A stretch of 7,409 bases of DNA from an uncultured Porphyromonadaceae bacterium (GTDB lineage Bacteria; Bacteroidota; Bacteroidia; Bacteroidales; Muribaculaceae): assembly GCA_900554265.1 (NCBI GenBank), contig USGZ01000076.1:1-7409 (forward strand). The letters run 5' to 3'. Shown in pieces: positions 1 through 4,911 of the stretch. The notes beneath the pieces are model-generated. The model saw only the letters and a program-made list of their open reading frames with translations. It was not told the origin of the DNA and made no database searches. How positions within the stretch are numbered: position 1 is the first letter of the stretch; each line of letters opens with the position of its first letter. The position numbers and the translations under genes are program-made.

Positions 1-562
1 CGAAGGGTATGCCCGCGGCGTGGGTGTATGCCAGGTCGCCGGCGGTGTCGCCGACGTAAACGGGGGTGCCGAGATTATAACGTCCGATGAGTTCCAGAAT
101 GTTCTGCGTCTTGTCCAGTCCGTTTTCTCCAAGGGAGAGATAATCCGTCATCAGCTCGCCCAGGCCGGTGTATTCCAGAAAGTTCGGCAGGCCGTCCGGT
201 CCGCAGTTGCTGACCATGAAAAGGCGCGCGCCGCCGGCGCGGAGGGCCTCCAGGGTCTCCCTGACGCCGGGATAGAGCCGGCCTCCCAGGCGAGGCATCA
301 GCTCGCTCTCCAGGCGCTCCAGAAGCGCCATGAAAGGACCGCTGACCTCCGGCAGCCCTATAAGGCCGTCGTAAATCCGGTCCAGGGGGAGTCCCATCAT
401 CTTCTCCAGAGCCGGCCGGCGCACCGGAGGCACGTCCAGACGCATGTCCGCGATGGCGCGGTTCCAGATAGTCGCGTAGCTGTCCACGGCATCCCAGAGG
501 GTACCGTCCATGTCGAATATGATGCCGTCGGATTTCATATGTCTTGCAGTTGCCGGTGTCAT
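1..562 (-). CDS. HAD-superfamily phosphatase, phosphoglycolate phosphatase-like (3' end missing at left edge)
   Basis: A haloacid dehalogenase-fold hydrolase, probably a small-molecule phosphatase of the Gph/beta-phosphoglucomutase subfamily acting in the cytoplasm; the substrate cannot be read from the sequence. Counting from the ATG at 538, motif I is FDMDGTL with nucleophile D9 and acid D11, motif II is S110 in VSNCG, motif III is K143, and motif IV is GDTAGD (D164, D168). The segment between motifs I and II is a C1-type cap. The frame runs off the window after residue 179 (from the 538 start), so roughly the last 30-50 residues are missing. Two in-frame ATGs are possible. The one at 562 overlaps the gldH stop as ATGA and adds eight residues; the one at 538 lies just before motif I, where this family usually begins. 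I chose 562 because the same ATGA coupling occurs at the ricT-gldH junction, but 538 is nearly as likely. It is the last visible gene of the operon. Confidence 0.9.
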   Translation of the reverse strand, partial: MTPATARHMKSDGIIFDMDGTLWDAVDSYATIWNRAIADMRLDVPPVRRPALEKMMGLPLDRIYDGLIGLPEVSGPFMALLERLESELMPRLGGRLYPGVRETLEALRAGGARLFMVSNCGPDGLPNFLEYTGLGELMTDYLSLGENGLDKTQNILELIGRYNLGTPVYVGDTAGDLAYTHAAGIPF

Positions 563-1044
563 GGGGTTTGCCTGAGAGGAACGAAAATCAGGCCGATTTG
601 TTCGATTTCAGGCAGAGTGTCGGCGCGCATGATATGGCGTACGGAAATGTTGCTTCCGCGGACCATGCGGAAGTCGCGACTGAGGGTATCCGTATACCTG
701 AGCGATGCTCCCATGCCGCTGCCGTACCAGCGCCCGAAGACATCGGCCAGACCGACGTCGAAAGTATCGCAGCTGAGGACGCGGCGGGAACTGTCGGCGG
801 TGCTGACCTCGACCCAGAGGTTGCTGTAGGGATAGTCGGAGGTATGGCGCAGGCTCAGCAGAAGCATTCCACGGGCCACGCTGTCGCCGAGGGTGTCCGG
901 ATGGAACACCACAGGCCGCGAATACAGCCAGCGGGCTTCCGGGAACTCCCTGAAGCCGCTGAAGGCGTCGGGGTCGGGCAGCATGCGCTCCAGGCAGCCT
1001 GTGAGCAGCGTCAGCGCAAGGAGCATGAAGGGAAGGCGCCTCAT
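559..1044 (-). CDS. gldH: Gliding motility lipoprotein GldH
   Basis: A predicted lipoprotein of 161 residues, the usual length for GldH. Residues 1-17 form a lipoprotein signal peptide: two arginines, a hydrophobic stretch, then lipobox LTGC with the lipidated cysteine at C17. The mature part has the family pattern: a W-x-F-type strand start near residues 39-47, LRHTSDYPYSNLWVEV near 66-81, LADVFGRWYGSGMG near 99-112, and a C-terminal block with M-R-A-D-x-LPEIEQIGL near 139-152. GldH is one of the Gld proteins required for gliding in Flavobacterium johnsoniae, but it is also kept in non-gliding Bacteroidales, so its presence does not prove motility; an envelope role in this organism is inferred. 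Its ATG overlaps the ricT stop by 4 nt (ATGA, 1041-1044), and its own stop overlaps a possible start of the phosphatase gene in the same way. Confidence 0.9.
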   Translation of the reverse strand: MRRLPFMLLALTLLTGCLERMLPDPDAFSGFREFPEARWLYSRPVVFHPDTLGDSVARGMLLLSLRHTSDYPYSNLWVEVSTADSSRRVLSCDTFDVGLADVFGRWYGSGMGASLRYTDTLSRDFRMVRGSNISVRHIMRADTLPEIEQIGLIFVPLRQTP

Positions 1045-2441
1045 GATTCGGAGCCGCCGTCCTTGTCGGAATTACCGGGAGCCGGGGTGCTTTCCGGATT
1101 GCCGTGGGCGTTGCGGTTCTTCCGGCGCTTCTGTTGGTTCTGTCCCTGAGTTTTATCCTGGTTCTGACCCTGAGGCCTTTCCTGGGCTTTCTCGCGTGAT
1201 TTCTCCTGAGGTCTGTCCGGGGACTTCTCGCGGGGTCTGTCCTTGGCTCCCTGGGCGTCCGCCTTAGGCGTGCGTCCTTCGCGGGGCTGCCGGTCCTGGG
1301 GCTTGCCCTTCTTCTGGTCCTTGCTCTTGCCGCGGTTCTTTTTCTTCTTTTTGTCGAAGCGGTTGATGTCGTCCTCGCCGCCGAGTATGTCGCCGAAGTC
1401 GGCGCGGGGCTTTTCCTGCGCGCTTTCTTCGGCCAGGCTTACGGGTTTCTGTCCGGCCTTGTTGAGCTCGATGATCTCGAAAACACGCTCGGCCGGGAGG
1501 GTCACCAGGTTCACGGCCATGTTCTTGTCCGTAGAGTAAGTGACGGTGCGGTTGAACACGTCGCTCTTGAAGTGATAGTATGTGGCGTCGGCACTCTCGA
1601 GGCGCACCTCGCGCGGAGGCATGCGCTTTGAGGCTTCGACGTAAGCGTCGACCTCGAAGTTGAGGCAGCACTTGAGCTTGGCGCACTGGCCGGCGAGCTT
1701 CTGCGGATTCATCGATATGTCCTGATAGCGGGCCGCGCTGGTGGATACGGACACGAAATTGGTCATCCACAGCGAGCAGCACAGCGGACGGCCGCAGGGG
1801 CCGATGCCGCCGATGCGACCGGCCTCCTGTCGCGCGCCGATCTGGCGCATCTCGATTCTTATCCTGAAGGTCTCGGCGAGCACCTTGATGAGCTGGCGGA
1901 AGTCCACGCGCTCGTCCGAGATATAGTAGAAGATTGCCTTGTTGCCGTCGCCCTGATACTCGACATCGCCGATTTTCATGTTCAGGCCGAGGCTTTCGGC
2001 TATCTTTCGCGAACGGATCATGGTGTCCTCCTCGCGGGCCTTGGCTTCCTCGAATTTCTCCAGGTCGGCCGGTTTGGCCTTGCGGAACACACGCTTGATT
2101 TCCGTGTCCTTGTCCTTGCCGCGCAGGGCCTTGCGCATCCGGAGCTCGACGAGCTCGCCGGTGAGGGTCACCATGCCTATGTCGTGGCCCGGCGAGGCCT
2201 CGACGGCAACCATGTCGCCGATTTCGAGCGGCAGACGGGTGCTGTTGCGGTAATAGCCCTTGCGGGTGTTCTTGAACTGCACTTCAACGAACTCGCTGTC
2301 CGCAAATCCGCCCGGAATGTCGGCCAGGTAGTTGAAACTGTGCAGTTTGGCGCGGCTGCAGTCGCCGCAGCCGCAGCTTCCGGAGCATCCGGAAGTACAG
2401 CCGCCGCAGTCGATGCAGGCGTCCTTGTCCGGGTCTGCCAT
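1041..2441 (-). CDS. ricT: RicT/YaaT-type PSP1 domain protein, putative RNase Y partner
   Basis: A 466-residue cytoplasmic protein of the PSP1/RicT (YaaT) family. Residues 1-30 hold seven cysteines (C9, C12, C15, C19, C23, C25, C28). Residues 36-330 form the conserved core: FNYLADIPGG, VEVQFKNTRKGYY, then VAVEASPGHDIGMVTLTGE, characteristic of this family. GIGPCGRPLCC (C216, C221, C222) and QCAKLKCC (C253, C258, C259) correspond to the conserved cysteines of Bacillus RicT. From about residue 335 to the end is a charged, Lys/Arg/Gln/Pro-rich tail, probably disordered, with KKKKK at 364-368 and repetitive RPxEKS- and QGQNQ-like units. In B. subtilis RicT works with RicA and RicF in an Fe-S-containing complex that directs RNase Y to specific transcripts and affects Spo0A phosphorylation. 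No RicA or RicF gene is visible here. The start is 3 nt after the rny stop, which supports a shared function. Family assignment is firm; the role with RNase Y is inferred. Confidence 0.92.
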   Translation of the reverse strand: MADPDKDACIDCGGCTSGCSGSCGCGDCSRAKLHSFNYLADIPGGFADSEFVEVQFKNTRKGYYRNSTRLPLEIGDMVAVEASPGHDIGMVTLTGELVELRMRKALRGKDKDTEIKRVFRKAKPADLEKFEEAKAREEDTMIRSRKIAESLGLNMKIGDVEYQGDGNKAIFYYISDERVDFRQLIKVLAETFRIRIEMRQIGARQEAGRIGGIGPCGRPLCCSLWMTNFVSVSTSAARYQDISMNPQKLAGQCAKLKCCLNFEVDAYVEASKRMPPREVRLESADATYYHFKSDVFNRTVTYSTDKNMAVNLVTLPAERVFEIIELNKAGQKPVSLAEESAQEKPRADFGDILGGEDDINRFDKKKKKNRGKSKDQKKGKPQDRQPREGRTPKADAQGAKDRPREKSPDRPQEKSREKAQERPQGQNQDKTQGQNQQKRRKNRNAHGNPESTPAPGNSDKDGGSES

Positions 2442-2444
2442 GGC

Positions 2445-3998
2445 TTACTTGGCGAAACTTACCGAACGGGTTTCGCGGATTACGGTAATCTTGACCTGGC
2501 CCGGATATGTCATCTCGTCCTGGATGCGGCGTGCGATTTCGGCCGAGAGCTTTTCGGTCTCGGTATCGTCGATCTTGTCGGCGCCGACTATCACGCGCAG
2601 TTCGCGGCCGGCCTGGATGGCATAGGTCTTGACAACTCCGGGATAGCTCAGGGCAAGCTGCTCGAGGTCGTTGAGGCGCTTGATATAGGCCTCTACGATT
2701 TCGCGGCGCGCGCCGGGACGGGCGCCGGAGATGGCGTCGCATACCTGGACGATGGGCGCCAGCAGGCTGGTCTGCTCGACTTCGTCGTGGTGGGCGCCGA
2801 TGGCGTTGCAGATTTCGGGCTTTTCCTTGTACTTTTCGGCCAGCTTCATACCCAGGAGTGCGTGCGGCAGCTCGGGTTCCTCGTCGGGCACCTTGCCGAT
2901 ATCGTGCAGAAGTCCGGCGCGGCGGGCCTTCTTCGGGTTGAGGCCGAGTTCGGAGGCCATTACGGCGCAGAGGTTGGCGGTCTCGCGGGAGTGCTGCAGC
3001 AGGTTCTGGCCGTAGCTGGAGCGGTATTTCATCTTGCCTATCATTCGGATAAGCTCCGGATGGAGGCCGTGGATGCCCAGGTCGATCGCGGTGCGCTGGC
3101 CTGTCTCTATAATCTCCTGCTCGATCTGCTTGCGTACCTTCGCCACTACTTCCTCGATGCGTGCCGGATGGATGCGGCCGTCGGCAACGAGCTGATGCAG
3201 AGCCAGGCGCGCTATTTCGCGGCGGACGGGGTCGAAGCCGCTCAGGACGATAGCCTCGGGGGTATCGTCGACGATAATCTCTATGCCCGTGGCGGCTTCC
3301 AGGGCGCGGATGTTGCGGCCCTCGCGGCCGATGATGCGGCCCTTGATTTCGTCCGAGTCGATATGGAACACGGTTACGGAATTCTCGATGGCCGTTTCGG
3401 TGGCCACGCGCTGAATGCTCTGCACGACGATGCGCTTGGCCTCCTTGTTGGCGGTCATCTTCGCATCGTCCATTATGTCGTTGATGTAGCTTGCGGCCGC
3501 TGTCTTGGCCTCGTCCTTGAGGCTTTCGATAAGCTTTTCCTTAGCCTCGGCGGAGCTCAGGCCCGAGATGTGTTCCAGCAGCGACTGTGCCTTCTGGTGC
3601 ATCTCCTCTACCTGCGTCTGACGTGCGGCGACGGCATTCTGCTGGGCCTCGACGGTCTGGCGCATGCCTTCGAGTTCATTGCGGGCGCGCTGGTTCTCGC
3701 CCTGCTGCTGGTTGAGCTGGAGTTCGCGTTGCTTTAGTTTTGCCTCGGCGCTCTGAATCTTGCTCTGGCGCTGCTGTGCCTGCTTCTCGCTCTCGGCGGT
3801 TATGCGCAGGGCTTCCTCGCGGCCTTCGAGAATCTTGTCGTTCTTAAGGTTCTCTGCTTCGCGGCGGGCGTCGGCGAGGATGCCGTTCGCCTGCGATTTG
3901 GCATTGCGTCGCGACATCATCGAGGCCGCTACCCATCCGAGGGCCGCTGCGACGACGGCGATTGCTATGCCGATAATGATGTAAGTACCTGTATCCAT
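2445..3998 (-). CDS. rny: Ribonuclease Y
   Basis: A membrane-anchored endoribonuclease that initiates mRNA decay and processing by cutting single-stranded RNA. The protein has 517 residues, the usual family length. It begins with a transmembrane helix (about residues 5-27), then a long Ala/Gln/Glu/Lys-rich coiled coil (about 30-165). A KH RNA-binding domain follows, with [12 protein letters not shown] at 220-231. The HD phosphohydrolase domain has H336, the HD pair H365-D366 in GLLHDIGK, the HH pair 403-404 in GAHHDEVE, and D421 in [15 protein letters not shown]; all expected metal ligands are present. I chose the ATG at 3998 because the hydrophobic anchor follows at once, as in other RNase Y proteins; an upstream in-frame ATG at 4025 would add nine residues of unconvincing sequence. 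The gene lies 92 nt after zapA and 3 nt before ricT, whose product family controls RNase Y specificity in Bacillus. Confidence 0.96.
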   Translation of the reverse strand: MDTGTYIIIGIAIAVVAAALGWVAASMMSRRNAKSQANGILADARREAENLKNDKILEGREEALRITAESEKQAQQRQSKIQSAEAKLKQRELQLNQQQGENQRARNELEGMRQTVEAQQNAVAARQTQVEEMHQKAQSLLEHISGLSSAEAKEKLIESLKDEAKTAAASYINDIMDDAKMTANKEAKRIVVQSIQRVATETAIENSVTVFHIDSDEIKGRIIGREGRNIRALEAATGIEIIVDDTPEAIVLSGFDPVRREIARLALHQLVADGRIHPARIEEVVAKVRKQIEQEIIETGQRTAIDLGIHGLHPELIRMIGKMKYRSSYGQNLLQHSRETANLCAVMASELGLNPKKARRAGLLHDIGKVPDEEPELPHALLGMKLAEKYKEKPEICNAIGAHHDEVEQTSLLAPIVQVCDAISGARPGARREIVEAYIKRLNDLEQLALSYPGVVKTYAIQAGRELRVIVGADKIDDTETEKLSAEIARRIQDEMTYPGQVKITVIRETRSVSFAK

Positions 3999-4090
3999 TG
4001 ATATGTTTACGGCTGAATGAAACAAAAAGGTCAGGTGCCGTAATATTCGGACTACGGTCGGCGAAAGCTGCTCAGAGAGAATGCGTTATG

Positions 4091-4387
4091 TCAGTCTATA
4101 CTTTCCAGCAACTTATCCAGGAGCTCTTCGAACCTGGCGAGTTGGCCGGACTGGGTGTTTATAAGGCGTGTGCGTTTATAGTGCATGGTGGCGTAGTAGA
4201 GGGCTACCTTTGCCAGCGCAACTCCATCGGAGTCCGGATTGGCGCCGTAGCGCAACCGGTCCACGTTTTCGTTGATCTTTTCAACCACCATGCGGTAGAA
4301 CGACTCTTCGCTCTCGGCCACAGGCAGCTTGAAAGGCTCTATATCGGCAATTTTTATCGTTATCCTATGTTCGTGTTCTGCGTTCAT
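4091..4387 (-). CDS. zapA: Cell division protein ZapA
   Basis: A 98-residue ZapA-type protein. ZapA binds FtsZ and cross-links or stabilises Z-ring protofilaments at midcell. The N-terminal part (MNAEHEHRITIKIADIEPFKL, then the ESEESFYRMVVEKINENVDRL stretch) matches the small FtsZ-binding domain. ALAKVALYYATMHYKR (about residues 57-72) and a C-terminal Leu-rich helix ending LLDKLLESID form the dimerising helix and coiled coil. I chose the ATG at 4387, which begins just before the conserved RITIKIAD strand and leaves an 11-nt gap to the preceding gene. A longer frame from 4429 would overlap that gene and add 14 residues unlike the family. It is the second gene of the operon, between a ZapB-like coiled-coil protein and RNase Y. 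Confidence 0.87.
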   Translation of the reverse strand: MNAEHEHRITIKIADIEPFKLPVAESEESFYRMVVEKINENVDRLRYGANPDSDGVALAKVALYYATMHYKRTRLINTQSGQLARFEELLDKLLESID

Positions 4388-4398
4388 CGAAAAGACTG

Positions 4399-4698
4399 TC
4401 AGACATCTCTGATCAGGTCGTCGACACAAGAGTCGATTTCCCGCACCAAATCTGAAATGAAGGCTCGGGTTTCGGACAGGGTCTGCGAGGACGGGGCTAT
4501 CGCCGAGGAAACGCGCAGGTGCTCCACTTCAAGGCGTTCTTTCTGCAATTGCGCCTTCAGGGCGAGCACTTCGGCATCGCGGTCGGCAAGGGTCTCGCGC
4601 AGTCGCTTGTTCTCCTGCTTCAGTCCGGTATAGCGCGTGGTCAGGAGCTCGGCCTTGTGTCCGATTCTGTTCAGTTGCTCTACCAGGTCCTTTGCCAT
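4399..4698 (-). CDS. Small coiled-coil protein, ZapB-like partner of ZapA (putative)
   Basis: A 99-residue, highly charged, mostly helical protein. Residues 3-63 show heptad spacing of Leu/Ile/Val typical of a two-stranded coiled coil (LVEQLNRIGHKAELL ... LKQENKRLRETLADRD ... LALKAQLQKERLEVEHLR). A Ser/Ala/Pro linker follows, and then a separate C-terminal helix, ETRAFISDLVREIDSCVDDLIRD. From memory, a small coiled-coil gene with a similar REID/REVDxC ending lies before zapA in other Bacteroidales. Its position suggests a ZapB-like role, bridging ZapA to other division components, but sequence similarity of coiled coils is weak evidence and no direct homology to enterobacterial ZapB is claimed. 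It is the first gene of the operon: a good Bacteroidota promoter ends 19 nt before its ATG, predicting a very short leader. Confidence 0.78.
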   Translation of the reverse strand: MAKDLVEQLNRIGHKAELLTTRYTGLKQENKRLRETLADRDAEVLALKAQLQKERLEVEHLRVSSAIAPSSQTLSETRAFISDLVREIDSCVDDLIRDV

Positions 4699-4717
4699 AG
4701 TCTATTCCAAATTTCCA

Positions 4718-4748
4718 CAAAAGTAAGGAAATTTTTTCATTTGTCAAA
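4718..4748 (-). promoter_or_regulatory. Bacteroidota-type promoter of the zapB-like/zapA/rny/ricT/gldH operon
   Basis: On the minus strand TTTG (4748-4745) is followed by 19 nt and TACTTTTG (4725-4718). This fits the Bacteroides consensus for the primary sigma factor, a -33 TTTG and a -7 TAnnTTTG about 19-21 nt apart. The surrounding DNA is the most AT-rich in the window. Transcription would start near 4711-4714, giving a leader of about 13-16 nt. No Shine-Dalgarno sequence is evident before the ATG at 4698, which is usual for this phylum. No other convincing promoter was found within the operon. Confidence 0.8.
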
Positions 4749-4751
4749 AAA

Positions 4752-4828
4752 ATCAGGTATCAGGTTTTAGATTTTAGGCATCAGGAGCTTTTTCCGGCGC
4801 GAGGAATCAGGCTAATCGGACTAATCAG
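4752..4828. repeat. Cluster of degenerate ATCAGG short repeats
   Basis: ATCAGG occurs exactly at 4752-4757, 4759-4764, 4780-4785 and 4806-4811. Related forms are CTAATCGG at 4812-4819 and CTAATCAG at 4821-4828. A TTTTAG/ATTTTAGG pair (4765-4778) lies between them. The units are irregularly spaced, so this is neither a CRISPR nor a perfect tandem array. It fills the space between the rpoC terminator and the downstream operon promoter. Function unknown; it could be decayed repeat DNA or a protein-binding cluster. Confidence 0.45.
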
Positions 4829-4845
4829 AAGGGGCGACAGGCGGG

Positions 4846-4893
4846 AAATAGAAAGCCCCGGGCTGGCCGCGTATGTGCGGGGGCCCGGGGCTT
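4846..4893 (-). terminator. Intrinsic terminator after rpoC
   Basis: Two perfectly complementary 11-nt arms, AAGCCCCGGGC (4853-4863) and GCCCGGGGCTT (4883-4893), form a very GC-rich stem. The 19-nt loop holds a further 4-bp stem, CCGC (4867-4870) with GCGG (4877-4880). Read on the minus strand the hairpin is followed by T-rich TCTATTT (4852-4846), extending the run of T that closes the stem. It begins 18 nt after the rpoC stop codon, the right place to end the rpoBC transcript and insulate the next operon. Confidence 0.8.
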
Positions 4894-4911
4894 GATTAGT
4901 TATGGATTGCG

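Noticed and set aside
20..829. A 269-codon plus-strand frame at the left end
   Set aside because: It is antisense to the phosphatase and gldH, both of which have clear catalytic or lipobox motifs on the minus strand; its translation shows no domain.
2184..3737. A 517-codon open frame on the plus strand, antisense to rny and the start of ricT
   Set aside because: It runs opposite two certain genes and across their junction. The Leu/Ala/Gly/Asp-rich product is what reversed GC-rich coding sequence gives.
2445..4025. A longer RNase Y starting at 4025
   Set aside because: The extra nine residues precede the membrane anchor without family support; the ATG at 3998 gives the normal length and topology.
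3999..4090. A 6S-like RNA or a separate rny promoter in the zapA-rny gap
   Set aside because: 6S RNA lies beside zapA in some proteobacteria, but 92 nt is too short for it and no long bulged hairpin is visible. The only inverted repeat (CCGTA/TACGG, 4038-4057) is 5 bp. CCTTTTTG before rny lacks the TA of the TAnnTTTG element.
4091..4429. A longer ZapA starting at 4429
   Set aside because: The added 14 residues (rich in Cys and Arg) do not resemble the family and would overlap the preceding gene by 31 nt; the ATG at 4387 fits the conserved N-terminus.
4853..4893. The rpoC hairpin as a bidirectional terminator or a regulatory palindrome
   Set aside because: On the plus strand the stem is followed by GATTAGTTATGG, with no T tract, and no plus-strand gene ends here; a one-way terminator for rpoC is the simpler reading.
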